64,000 nucleotides of DNA from Lasioglossum baleicum (taxonomy: Eukaryota > Arthropoda > Insecta > Hymenoptera > Halictidae), in contig NW_027469102.1 of NCBI RefSeq assembly GCF_051020765.1, forward strand, positions 310,001-374,000, written 5' to 3'. Position numbers and translations under genes: made by a program. The notes beneath the pieces were generated by a model. It was not told the DNA's origin. It did no database searches and saw only the letters and a program-made list of their open reading frames with translations. Shown in pieces: positions 37,101-50,232 of this stretch. Within the stretch, counting starts at the first letter, position 1, and every line of letters begins with the position of its first letter.

Positions 37101-40100
37101 AACCTGCGCATGCGCATCCCACAAAACCTCGCACGTGTTTTTACTCGACTAGCCTGCGGGATGCATCCTCTCGCACGCGTTTTTGCTCGACTAGCCATGC
37201 GCATCCCAAAAAACCTGCGCATGCGCATCCCAAAAAACCTGCGCATGCGCATCCCACAAAACCTGCGCATGCGCATCCCACAAAACCTGCGCATGCGCAT
37301 CCCACAAAACCTCGCACTTGTTTTTACTCGACTACCCTGCGGGATGCATCCTCTCGCACGTGTTTTTGCTCGACTAGCCATGCGCATCCCAAAAAACCTG
37401 CGCATGCGCATCCCACAAAACCTGCGCATGCGCATCCCACAAAACCTCGCACGTGTTTTTACTCGACTAGCCTGCGGGATGCATCCTCTCGCACGTGTTT
37501 TTACTCGACTTGCCTGCGGGATGCATCCTCTCGCACGTGTTTTTGCTCGACTAGCCTGCGGGATGCATCCTCTCGCACGTGTTTTTCTCGACTACCCTGC
37601 GGGATGCATCCTCTCGCACGTGTTTTTGCTCGACTAGCCATGCGCATCCCAAAAAACCTGCGCACGCGCATCCCACAAAACCTGCGCATGCGCATCCCAC
37701 AAAACCTCGCACGTGTTTTTACTCGTCTAGCCTGCAGGATGCATCCTCTCGCACGTGTTTTTACTCGACTAGCCTGCGGGATGCATCCTCTCGCACGTGT
37801 TTTTGCTCGACTAGCCATGCGCATCCCAAAAAACCTGCGCATGCGCATCCCACAAAACCTGCGCATGCGCATCCCACAAAACCTGCGCATGCGCATCCCA
37901 CAAAACCTCGCACGTGTTTTTACTCGACTAGCCTGCGGGATGCATCCTCTCGCACGTGTTTTTACTCGACTTGCCTGCGGGATGCATCCTCTCGCACGTG
38001 TTTTTGCTCGACTAGCCTGCGGGATGCATCCTCTCGCACGTGTTTTTCTCGACTACCCTGCGGGATGCATCCTCTCGCACGTGTTTTTACTCGACTAGCC
38101 TGCGGGATGCATCCTCTCGCACGTGTTTTTGCTCGACTAGCCTGCGGGATGCATCCTCTCGCACGTGTTTTTACTCGACTACCCTGCGGGATGCATCCTC
38201 TCGCACGTGTTTTTGCTCGACTAGCCATGCGCATCCCAAAAAACCTGCGCATGCGCATCCCACAAAACCTGCGCATGCGCATCCCACAAAACCTGCGCAT
38301 CCGCATCCCACAAAACCTCGCACGTGTTTTTACTCGACTAGCCTGCGGGATGCATCCTCTCGCACGTGTTTTTACTCGACTAGCCTGCGGTATGCATCCT
38401 CTCGCACGTGTTTTTACTCGACTAGCCTGCGGGATGCATCCTCTCGCACGTGTTTTTGCTCGACTAGCCATGCGCATCCCAAAAAACCTGCGCATGCGCA
38501 TCCCACAAAACCTGCGCATGCGCATCCCACAAAACCTCGCACGTGTTTTTACTCGACTAGCCTGCGGGATGCATCCTCTCGCACGTGTTTTTACTCGACT
38601 TGCCTGCGGGATGCATCCTCTCGCACGTGTTTTTGCTCGACTAGCCTGCGGGATGCATCCTCTCGCACGTGTTTTTCTCGACTACCCTGCGGGATGCATC
38701 CTCTCGCACGTGTTTTTGCTCGACTAGCCATGCGCATCCCAAAAAACCTGCGCACGCGCATCCCACAAAACCTGCGCATGCGCATCCCACAAAACCTCGC
38801 ACGTGTTTTTACTCGTCTAGCCTGCAGGATGCATCCTCTCGCACGTGTTTTTACTCGACTAGCCTGCGGGATGCATCCTCTCGCACGTGTTTTTGCTCGA
38901 CTAGCCATGCGCATCCCAAAAAACCTGCGCATGCGCATCCCACAAAACCTGCGCATGCGCATCCCACAAAACCTGCGCATGCGCATCCCACAAAACCTCG
39001 CACGTGTTTTTACTCGACTAGCCTGCGGGATGCATCCTCTCGCACGTGTTTTTACCCGACTAGCCTGCGGGATGCATCCTCTCGCACGTGTTTTTACTCG
39101 ACTAGCCTGCGGGATGCATCCTCTCGCACGTGTTTTTACTCGACTAGCCTGCAGGATGCATCCTCTCGCACGTGTTTTTGCTCGACCAGCCTGCGGGATG
39201 CATCCTCTCGCACGTGTTTTTGCTCGACTAGCCTGCGGGATGCATCCTCTCGCACGTGTTTTTACTCGACTAGCCTTCGGGATTCATCCTCTCGCACGTG
39301 TTTTTACTCGACTAGCCTGCGGGATGCATCCTCTCGCACGTGTTTTTGCTCGACTAGCCATGCGCATCCCAAAAAACCTGCGCATGCGCATCCCAAAAAA
39401 CCTGCGCATGCGCATCCCACAAAACCTGCGCATGCGCATCCCACAAAACCTCGCACGTGTTTTTACTCGACTAGCCTGCGGGATGCATCCTCTCGCACGT
39501 GTTTTTACTCGACTACCCTGCGGGATGCATCCTCTCGCACGTGTTTTTACTCGACTAGCCTGCGGGATGCATCCTCTCGCACGTGTTTTTGCTCGACTAG
39601 CCATGCGCATCCCAAAAAACCTGCGCATGCGCATCCCAAAAAACCTGCGCATGCGCATCCCACAAAACCTCGCACGTGTTTTTACTCGACTAGCCTGCGG
39701 GATGCATCCTCTCGCACGTGTTTTTGCTCGACTAGCCATGCGCATCCCAAAAAACCTGCGCATGCGCATCCCAAAAAACCTGCGCATGCGCATCCCACAA
39801 AACCTCGCACTTGTTTTTACTCGACTACCCTGCGGGATGCATCCTCTCGCACGTGTTTTTGCTCGACTAGCCTGCGGGATGCATCCTCTCGCACGTGTTT
39901 TTACTCGACTACCCTGCGGGATGCATCCTCTCGCACGTGTTTTTGCTCGACTAGCCTGCGGGATGCATCCTCTCGCACGTGTTTGTGCTCGACTAGCCTG
40001 CGGGATGCATCCTCTCGCACGTGTTTTTACTCGACTAGCCTGCGGGATGCATCCTCTCGCACGTGTTTTTGCTCGACTAGCCTGCGGGATGCATCCTCTC

Positions 40101-43100
40101 GCACGTGTTTTTACTCGACTACCCTGCGGGATGCATCCTCTCGCACGTGTTTTTGCTCGACTAGCCATGCGCATCCCAAAAAACCTGCGCATGCGCATCC
40201 CACAAAACCTGCGCATGCGCATCCCACAAAACCTGCGCATCCGCATCCCACAAAACCTCGCACGTGTTTTTACTCGACTAGCCTGCGGGATGCATCCTCT
40301 CGCACGTGTTTTTACTCGACTAGCCTGCGGGATGCATCCTCTCGCACGTGTTTTTACTCGACTAGCCTGCGGGATGCATCCTCTCGCACGTGTTTTTACT
40401 CGACTAGCCATGCGCATCCCAAAAAACCTGCGCATGCGCATCCCACAAAACCTGCGCATGCGCATCCCACAAAACCTCGCACGTGTTTTTACTCGACTAG
40501 CCTGCGGGATGCATCCTCTCGCACGTGTTTTTACTCGACTTGCCTGCGGGATGCATCCTCTCGCACGTGTTTTTGCTCGACTAGCCTGCGGGATGCATCC
40601 TCTCGCACGTGTTTTTCTCGACTACCCTGCGGGATGCATCCTCTCGCACGTGTTTTTGCTCGACCAGCCTGCGGGATGCATCCTCTCGCACGTGTTTTTG
40701 CTCGACTAGCCTGCGGGATGCATCCTCTCGCACGTGTTTGTGCTCGAATAGCCTGCGGGATTCATCCTCTCGCACGTGTTTTTACTCGACTAGCCTGCGG
40801 GATGCATCCTCTCGCACGTGTTTTTGCTCGACTAGCCATGCGCATCCCAAAAAACCTGCGCATGCGCATCCCACAAAACCTGCGCATGCGCATCCCACAA
40901 AACCTCGCACGTGTTTTTACTCGACTAGCCTGCGGGATGCATCCTCTCGCACGTGTTTTTACTCGACTAGCCTGCGGGATGCATCCTCTCGCACGTGTTT
41001 TTGCTCGACTAGCCATGCGCATCCCAAAAAACCTGCGCATGCGCATCCCACAAAACCTGCGCATGCGCATCCCACAAAACCTGCGCATGCGCATCCCACA
41101 AAACCTCGCACGTGTTTTTACTCGACTAGCCTGCGGGATGCATCCTCTCGCACGTGTTTTTGCTCGACCAGCCTGCGGGATGCATCCTCTCGCACGTGTT
41201 TTTGCTCGACTAGCCTGCGGGATGCATCCTCTCGCACGTGTTTGTGCTCGAATAGCCTGCGGGATTCATCCTCTCGCACGTGTTTTTACTCGACTAGCCT
41301 GCGGGATGCATCCTCTCGCACGTGTTTTTGCTCGACTAGCCATGCGCATCCCAAAAAACCTGCGCATGCGCATCCCACAAAACCTGCGCATGCGCATCCC
41401 ACAAAACCTCGCACGTGTTTTTACTCGACTAGCCTGCGGGATGCATCCTCTCGCACGTGTTTTTACTCGACTTGCCTGCGGGATGCATCCTCTCGCACGT
41501 GTTTTTGCTCGACTAGCCTGCGGGATGCATCCTCTCGCACGTGTTTTTCTCGACTACCCTGCGGGATGCATCCTCTCGCACGTGTTTTTGCTCGACCAGC
41601 CTGCGGGATGCATCCTCTCGCACGTGTTTTTGCTCGACTAGCCTGCGGGATGCATCCTCTCGCACGTGTTTGTGCTCGAATAGCCTGCGGGATTCATCCT
41701 CTCGCACGTGTTTTTACTCGACTAGCCTGCGGGATGCATCCTCTCGCACGTGTTTTTGCTCGACTAGCCATGCGCATCCCAAAAAACCTGCGCATGCGCA
41801 TCCCACAAAACCTGCGCATGCGCATCCCACAAAACCTCGCACGTGTTTTTACTCGACTAGCCTGCGGGATGCATCCTCTCGCACGTGTTTTTACTCGACT
41901 AGCCTGCGGGATGCATCCTCTCGCACGTGTTTTTGCTCGACTAGCCATGCGCATCCCAAAAAACCTGCGCATGCGCATCCCACAAAACCTGCGCATGCGC
42001 ATCCCACAAAACCTGCGCATGCGCATCCCACAAAACCTCGCACGTGTTTTTACTCGACTAGCCTGCGGGATGCATCCTCTCGCACGTGTTTTTACTCGAC
42101 TACCCTGCGGGATGCATCCTCTCGCACGTGTTTTTACTCGACTAGCCTGCGGGATGCATCCTCTCGCACGTGTTTTTGCTCGACTAGCCATGCGCATCCC
42201 AAAAAACCTGCGCATGCGCATCCCAAAAAACCTGCGCATGCGCATCCCAAAAAACCTGCGCATGCGCATCCCACAAAACCTGCGCATGCGCATCCCACAA
42301 AACCTCGCACGTGTTTTTACTCGACTAGCCTGCGGGATGCATCCTCTCGCACGTGTTTTTGCTCGACTAGCCATGCGCATCCCAAAAAACCTGCGCATGC
42401 GCATCCCAAAAAACCTGCGCATGCGCATCCCACAAAACCTGCGCATGCGCATCCCACAAAACCTCGCACTTGTTTTTACTCGACTACCCTGCGGGATGCA
42501 TCCTCTCGCACGTGTTTTTGCTCGACTAGCCTGCGGGATGCATCCTCTCGCACGTGTTTTTACTCGACTACCCTGCGGGATGCATCCTCTCGCACGTGTT
42601 TTTGCTCGACTAGCCTGCGGGATGCATCCTCTCGCACGTGTTTGTGCTCGACTAGCCTGCGGGATGCATCCTCTCGCACGTGTTTTTACTCGACTAGCCT
42701 GCGGGATGCATCCTCTCGCACGTGTTTTTGCTCGACTAGCCTGCGGGATGCATCCTCTCGCACGTGTTTTTACTCGACTACCCTGCGGGATGCATCCTCT
42801 CGCACGTGTTTTTGCTCGACTAGCCATGCGCATCCCAAAAAACCTGCGCATGCGCATCCCACAAAACCTGCGCATGCGCATCCCACAAAACCTGCGCATC
42901 CGCATCCCACAAAACCTCGCACGTGTTTTTACTCGACTAGCCTGCGGGATGCATCCTCTCGCACGTGTTTTTACTCGACTAGCCTGCGGGATGCATCCTC
43001 TCGCACGTGTTTTTACTCGACTAGCCTGCGGGATGCATCCTCTCGCACGTGTTTTTACTCGACTAGCCTGCGGGATGCATCCTCTCGCACGTGTTTTTGC

Positions 43101-45210
43101 TCGACTAGCCTGCGGGATGCATCCTCTCGCACGTGTTCTTACTCGACTACCCTGCGGGATGCATCCTCTCGCACGTGTTTTTGCTCGACTAGCCATGCGC
43201 ATCCCAAAAAACCTGCGCATGCGCATCCCACAAAACCTGCGCATGCGCATCCCACAAAACCTCGCACGTGTTTTTACTCGACTAGCCTGCGGGATGCATC
43301 CTCTCGCACGTGTTTTTACTCGACTTGCCTGCGGGATGCATCCTCTCGCACGTGTTTTTGCTCGACTAGCCTGCGGGATGCATCCTCTCGCACGTGTTTT
43401 TCTCGACTACCCTGCGGGATGCATCCTCTCGCACGTGTTTTTGCTCGACCAGCCTGCAGGATGCATCCTCTCGCACGTGTTTTTGCTCGACTAGCCTGCG
43501 GGATGCATCCTCTCGCACGTGTTTGTGCTCGAATAGCCTGCGGGATTCATCCTCTCGCACGTGTTTTTACTCGACTAGCCTGCGGGATGCATCCTCTCGC
43601 ACGTGTTTTTGCTCGACTAGCCATGCGCATCCCAAAAAACCTGCGCATGCGCATCCCACAAAACCTGCGCATGCGCATCCCACAAAACCTCGCACGTGTT
43701 TTTACTCGACTAGCCTGCGGGATGCATCCTCTCGCACGTGTTTTTACTCGACTTGCCTGCGGGATGCATCCTCTCGCACGTGTTTTTGCTCGACTAGCCT
43801 GCGGGATGCATCCTCTCGCACGTGTTTTTACTCGACTACCCTGCGGAATGCATCCTCTCGCACGTGTTTTTACTCGACTAGCCTGCGGGATGCATCCTCT
43901 CGCACGTGTTTTTGCTCGACTAGCCATGCGCATCCCAAAAAACCTGCGCATGCGCATCCCAAAAAACCTGCGCATGCGCATCCCACAAAACCTGCGCATG
44001 CGCATCCCACAAAACCTCGCACGTGTTTTTACTCGACTAGCCTGCGGGATGCATCCTCTCGCACGTGTTTTTGCTCGACTAGCCTGCGGGAGGCATCCTC
44101 TCGCACGTGTTTTTACTCGACTACCCTGCGGGATGCATCCTCTCGCACGTGTTTTTGCTCGACTAGCCATGCGCATCCCAAAAAACCTGCGCATGCGCAT
44201 CCCACAAAACCTGCGCATGCGCATCCCACAAAACCTGCGCATGCGCATCCCACAAAACCTCGCACGTGTTTTTACTCGACTAGCCTGCGGGATGCATCCT
44301 CTCGCACGTGTTTTTGCTCGACTAGCCTGCGGGATGCATCCTCTCGCACGTGTTTTTACTCGACTACCCTGCGGGATGCATCCTCTCGCACGTGTTTTTG
44401 CTCGACTAGCCATGCGCATCCCAAAAAACCTGCGCATGCGCATCCCACAAAACCTGCGCATGCGCATCCCACAAAACCTCGCACGTGTTTTTACTCGACT
44501 AGCCTGCGGGATGCATCCTCTCGCACGTGTTTTTACTCGACTTGCCTGCGGGATGCATCCTCTCGCACGTGTTTTTGCTCGACTAGCCTGCGGGATGCAT
44601 CCTCTCGCACGTGTTTTTCTCGACTACCCTGCGGGATGCATCCTCTCGCACGTGTTTTTGCTCGACTAGCCATGCGCATCCCAAAAAACCTGCGCACGCG
44701 CATCCCACAAAACCTGCGCATGCGCATCCCACAAAACCTCGCACGTGTTTTTACTCGTCTAGCCTGCAGGATGCATCCTCTCGCACGTGTTTTTACTCGA
44801 CTAGCCTGCGGGATGCATCCTCTCGCACGTATTTTTGCTCGACTAGCCATGCGCATCCCAAAAAACCTGCGCATGCGCATCCCACAATACCTGCGCATGC
44901 GCATCCCACAAAACCTGCGCATGCGCATCCCACAAAACCTCGCACGTGTTTTTACTCGACTAGCCTGCGGGATGCATCCTCTCGCACGTGTTTTTACCCG
45001 ACTAGCCTGCGGGATGCATCCTCTCGCACGTGTTTTTACCCGACTAGCCTGCGGGATGCATCCTCTCGCACGTGTTTTTACTCGACTAGCCTGCGGGATG
45101 CATCCTCTCGCACGTGTTTTTACTCGACTAGCCTGCAGGATGCATCCTCTCGCACGTGTTTTTACTCGACTAGCCTGCGGGATGCATCCTCTCGCACGTG
45201 TTTTTGCTCG
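30530..45210 (+). repeat. Super-block copy 2 (about 14.7 kb)
   Basis: Partner of 12.25-26.64 kb. It shares its rare private variants and the haplotype GTGTTTGTGCTCGAATAG plus GGGATTCAT (near 40,740, 41,244, 41,672 and 43,526; the left copies are 18,567 bp earlier). Differences are few: offset steps of 24, 42 and 318 bp, and private changes such as TGCAAGATG near 34,171. From about 37.6 to 45.2 kb the offset is constant at 18,567. The right edge is near 45,207, where one copy enters a B block and the other a GACCAG unit. Confidence 0.9.
36253..36294 (+). repeat. Chimeric A unit marking a 42-bp deletion
   Basis: This unit has a G-type head (T5 then GCTCGAC) joined to a CTACCC tail, a combination I saw only here. 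The matching place in super-block copy 1 (about 17.69-17.76 kb) has two units, a G-type CTAGCC unit and a GTTCTTAC...CTACCC unit. One unit has been lost by fusion, which explains the drop in offset from 18,585 to 18,543. Confidence 0.8.
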
Positions 45211-45360
45211 ACCAGCCTGCGGGATGCATCCTCTCGCACGTGTTTTTGCTCGACTAGCCTGCGGGATGCATCCTCTCGCACGTGTTTTTACTCGACTAGC
45301 CTTCGGGATTCATCCTCTCGCACGTGTTTTTACTCGACTAGCCTGCGGGATGCATCCTCT

Positions 45361-45760
45361 CGCACGTGTTTTTACTCGACTATCCTGCGGGATGCATCCT
45401 CTCGCACGTGTTTTTGCTCGACTAGCCATGCGTATCCCACAAAACCTGCGCATGCGCATCCCACAAAACCTCGCACGTGTTTTTACTCGACTAGCCTGCG
45501 GGATGCATCCTCTCGCACGTGTTTTTGCTCGACTAGCCTGCGGGATGCATCCTCTCGCACGTGTTTTTGCTCGACTAGCCTGCGGGATACATCCTCTCGC
45601 ACGTGTTTTTACTCGACTAGCCTGCGGGATGCATCCTCTCGCACGTGTTTTTGCTCGACTAGCCATGCGCATCCAACAAAACCTGCGCATGCGCATCCCA
45701 CAAAACCTCGCACGTGTTTTTACTCGACTAGCCTGCGGGATGCATTCTCTCGCACGTGTT
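45361..45760 (+). repeat. Divergent island with several private substitutions
   Basis: In 400 bp there are five changes I saw nowhere else or very rarely: CTATCC for CTAGCC (about 45,382), GCGTATCCC (about 45,431), GGGATACAT (about 45,588), CATCCAACAAAA (about 45,674) and GCATTCTCTC (about 45,744). The two B blocks here also lack the B-K unit that normally opens a block. Most of the window has far fewer private changes per kb, so this patch looks older or less homogenised. Confidence 0.8.
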
Positions 45761-46369
45761 TTTGCTCGACCAGCCTGCGGGATGCATCCTCTCGCACGTG
45801 TTTTTGCTCGACTAGCCTGCGGGATGCATCCTCTCGCACGTGTTTGTGCTCGACTAGCCTGCGGGATGCATCCTCTCGCACGTGTTTTTACTCGACTAGC
45901 CTGCGGGATGCATCCTCTCGCACATGTTTTTGCTCGACTAGCCTGCGGGATGCATCCTCTCGCACGTGTTTTTACTCGACTACCCTGCGGGATGCATCCT
46001 CTCGCACGTGTTTTTGCTCGACTAGCCATGCGCATCCCAAAAAACCTGCGCATGCGCATCCCACAAAACCTGCGCATGCGCATCCCACAAAACCTCGCAC
46101 GTGTTTTTACTCGACTAGCCTGCGGGATGCATCCTCTCGCACGTGTTTTTACTCGACTAGCCTGCGGGATGCATCCTCTCGCACGTGTTTTTGCTCGACT
46201 AGCCTGCGGGATGCATCCTCTCGCACGTGTTCTTACTCGACTACCCTGCGGGATGCATCCTCTCGCACGTGTTTTTGCTCGACTAGCCATGCGCATCCCA
46301 AAAAACCTGCGCATGCGCATCCCACAAAACCTGCGCATGCGCATCCCACAAAACCTCGCACGTGTTTTT

Positions 46370-48470
46370 ACTCGACTAGCCTGCGGGATGCATCCTCTCG
46401 CACGTGTTTTTACTCGACTTGCCTGCGGGATGCATCCTCTCGCACGTGTTTTTGCTCGACTAGCCTGCGGGATGCATCCTCTCGCACGTGTTTTTCTCGA
46501 CTACCCTGCGGGATGCATCCTCTCGCACGTGTTTTTGCTCGACTAGCCATGCGCATCCCAAAAAACCTGCGCACGCGCATCCCACAAAACCTGCGCATGC
46601 GCATCCCACAAAACCTCGCACGTGTTTTCACTCGTCTAGCCTGCAGGATGCATCCTCTCGCACGTGTTTTTACTCGACTAGCCTGCGGGATGCATCCTCT
46701 CGCACGTGTTTTTGCTCGACTAGCCATGCGCATCCCAAAAAACCTGCGCATGCGAATCCCACAAAACCTGCGCATGCGCATCCCACAAAACCTCGCACGT
46801 GTTTTTACTCGACTAGCCTGCGGGATGCATCCTCTCGCACGTGTTTTTACCCGACTAGCCTGCGGGATGCATCCTCTCGCACGTGTTTTTACTCGACTAG
46901 CCTGCGGGATGCATCCTCTCGCACGTGTTTTTACTCGACTAGCCTGCAGGATGCATCCTCTCGCACGTGTTTTTACTCGACTAGCCTGCGGGATGCATCC
47001 TCTCGCACGTGTTTTTGCTCGACCAGCCTGCGGGATGCATCCTCTCGCACGTGTTTTTGCTCGACTAGCCTGCGGGATGCATCCTCTCGCACGTGTTTTT
47101 ACTCGACTAGCCTTCGGGATTCATCCTCTCGCACGTGTTTTTACTCGACTAGCCTGCGGGATGCATCCTCTCGCACGTGTTTTTGCTCGACTAGCCATGC
47201 GCATCCCAAAAAACCTGCGCATGCGCATCCCAAAAAACCTGCGCATGCGCATCCCACAAAACCTGCGCATGCGCATCCCACAAAACCTCGCACGTGTTTT
47301 TACTCGACTAGCCTGCGGGATGCATCCTCTCGCACGTGTTTTTACTCGACTTGCCTGCGGGATGCATCCTCTCGCACGTGTTTTTGCTCGACTAGCCTGC
47401 GGGATGCATCCTCTCGCACGTGTTTTTACTCGACTACCCTGCGGGATGCATCCTCTAGCACGTGTTTTTACTCGACTAGCCTGCGGGATGCATCCTCTCG
47501 CACGTGTTTTTGCTCGACTAGCCATGCGCATCCCAAAAAACCTGCGCATGCGCATCCCAAAAAACCTGCGCATGCGCATCCCAAAAAACCTGCGCATGCG
47601 CATCCCACAAAACCTGCGCATGCGCATCCCACAAAACCTCGCACGTGTTTTTACTCGACTAGCCTGCGGGATGCATCCTCTCGCACGTGTTTTTGCTCGA
47701 CTAGCCATGCGCATCCCAAAAAACCTGCGCATGCGCATCCCAAAAAACCTGCGCATGCGCATCCCACAAAACCTGCGCATGCGCATCCCACAAAACCTGC
47801 GCATGCGCATCCCACAAAACCTCGCACTTGTTTTTACTCGACTACCCTGCGGGATGCATCCTCTCGCACGTGTTTTTGCTCCACTAGCCATGCGCATCCC
47901 AAAAAACCTGCGCATGCGCATCCCACAAAACCTGCGCATGCGCATCCCACAAAACCTCGCACGTGTTTTTACTCGACTAGCCTGCGGGATGCATCCTCTC
48001 GCACGTGTTTTTACTCGACTTGCCTGCGGGATGCATCCTCTCGCACGTGTTTTTGCTCGACTAGCCTGCGGGATGCATCCTCTCGCACGTGTTTTTACTC
48101 GACTACCCTGCGGGATGCATCCTCTCCCACGTGTTTTTACTCGACTACCCTGCGGGATGCATCCTCTCGCACGTGTTTTTGCTCGACTAGCCATGCGCAT
48201 CCCAAAAAACCTGCGCATGCGCATCCCACAAAACCTGCGCATGCGCATCCCACAAAACCTCGCACGTGTTTTTACTCGACTAGCCTGCGGGATGCATCCT
48301 CTCGCACGTGTTTTTACTCGACTAGCCTGCGGGATGCATCCTCTCGCACGTGTTTTTACTCGACTAGCCTGCGGGATGCATCCTCTCGCACGTGTTTTTA
48401 CTCGACTAGCCTGCGGGATGCATCCTCTCGCACGTGTTTTTGCTCGACTAGCCTGCGGGATGCATCCTCT
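46370..48470 (+). repeat. Copy 1 of pair about 3.85 kb apart
   Basis: The 41-bp unit GTG at 46,488 matches 50,351 (offset 3,863). After one 24-bp B unit is lost in the partner, the offset is 3,839: GCTCCACTAGCC at 47,878 matches 51,717, and CTCTCCCACG at 48,122 matches 51,961. The match stops near 48,470, where this copy enters a GTGTATTTGC unit and the partner a GTTCTTAC unit. Confidence 0.85.
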
Positions 48471-48569
48471 CGCACGTGTATTTGCTCGACTAGCCATGCG
48501 CATCCCAAAAAACCTGCGCATGCGCATCCCACAATACCTGCGCATGCGCATCCCACAAAACCTGCGCAT

Positions 48570-49385
48570 GCGCATCCCACAAAACCTCGCACGTGTTTTT
48601 ACTCGACTAGCCTGCGGGATGCATCCTCTCGCACGTGTTTTTACCCGACTAGCCTGCGGGATGCATCCTCTCGCACGTGTTTTTACCCGACTAGCCTGCG
48701 GGATGCATCCTCTCGCACGTGTTTTTACTCGACTAGCCTGCGGGATGCATCCTCTCGCACGTGTTTTTACTCGACTAGCCTGCAGGATGCATCCTCTCGC
48801 ACGTGTTTTTGCTCGACCAGCCTGCGGGATGCATCCTCTCGCACGTGTTTTTGCTCGACTAGCCTGCGGGATGCATCCTCTCGCACGTGTTTGTGCTCGA
48901 CTAGCCTGCGGGATGCATCCTCTCGCACGTGTTTTTACTCGACTAGCCTGCGGGATGCATCCTCTCGCACATGTTTTTGCTCGACTAGCCTGCGGGATGC
49001 ATCCTCTCGCACGTGTTTTTACTCGACTACCCTGCGGGATGCATCCTCTCGCACGTGTTTTTGCTCGACTAGCCATGCGCATCCCAAAAAACCTGCGCAT
49101 GCGCATCCCACAAAACCTGCGCATGCGCATCCCACAAAACCTCGCACGTGTTTTTACTCGACTAGCCTGCGGGATGCATCCTCTCGCACGTGTTTTTACT
49201 CGACTAGCCTGCGGGATGCATCCTCTCGCACGTGTTTTTGCTCGACTAGCCTGCGGGATGCATCCTCTCGCACGTGTTCTTACTCGACTACCCTGCGGGA
49301 TGCATCCTCTCGCACGTGTTTTTGCTCGACTAGCCATGCGCATCCCAAAAAACCTGCGCATGCGCATCCCACAAAACCTGCGCAT
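48570..49385 (+). repeat. Copy 1 of 816-bp tandem duplication
   Basis: The two ACCCGAC units (48,643 and 48,685), the GTGTTTGTGCTC unit (48,893), the CACATG unit (48,971) and the GTTCTTAC unit (49,279) all recur 816 bp later. A third, diverged relative lies 3,047 bp to the left (GTTTGTG at 45,846, CACATG at 45,924, GTTCTTAC at 46,232). Edges are approximate. Confidence 0.87.
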
Positions 49386-50201
49386 GCGCATCCCACAAAA
49401 CCTCGCACGTGTTTTTACTCGACTAGCCTGCGGGATGCATCCTCTCGCACGTGTTTTTACCCGACTAGCCTGCGGGATGCATCCTCTCGCACGTGTTTTT
49501 ACCCGACTAGCCTGCGGGATGCATCCTCTCGCACGTGTTTTTACTCGACTAGCCTGCGGGATGCATCCTCTCGCACGTGTTTTTACTCGACTAGCCTGCA
49601 GGATGCATCCTCTCGCACGTGTTTTTGCTCGACCAGCCTGCGGGATGCATCCTCTCGCACGTGTTTTTGCTCGACTAGCCTGCGGGATGCATCCTCTCGC
49701 ACGTGTTTGTGCTCGACTAGCCTGCGGGATGCATCCTCTCGCACGTGTTTTTACTCGACTAGCCTGCGGGATGCATCCTCTCGCACATGTTTTTGCTCGA
49801 CTAGCCTGCGGGATGCATCCTCTCGCACGTGTTTTTACTCGACTACCCTGCGGGATGCATCCTCTCGCACGTGTTTTTGCTCGACTAGCCATGCGCATCC
49901 CAAAAAACCTGCGCATGCGCATCCCACAAAACCTGCGCATGCGCATCCCACAAAACCTCGCACGTGTTTTTACTCGACTAGCCTGCGGGATGCATCCTCT
50001 CGCACGTGTTTTTACTCGACTAGCCTGCGGGATGCATCCTCTCGCACGTGTTTTTGCTCGACTAGCCTGCGGGATGCATCCTCTCGCACGTGTTCTTACT
50101 CGACTACCCTGCGGGATGCATCCTCTCGCACGTGTTTTTGCTCGACTAGCCATGCGCATCCCAAAAAACCTGCGCATGCGCATCCCACAAAACCTGCGCA
50201 T
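49386..50201 (+). repeat. Copy 2 of 816-bp tandem duplication
   Basis: Partner of the segment at 48,570. Markers at 49,459, 49,501, 49,709 and 50,095 are each exactly 816 bp on, with no length change between copies, so the event appears recent. Confidence 0.87.
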
Positions 50202-50232
50202 GCGCATCCCACAAAACCTCGCACGTGTTTTT

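Noticed and set aside
47121..50207. Long reverse-strand open frame (1,028 codons), Arg-rich, and its many shorter relatives
   Set aside because: Same arithmetic on the other strand of the same repeat. The Arg-rich composition comes from the CpG-containing units, not from a DNA-binding protein family.
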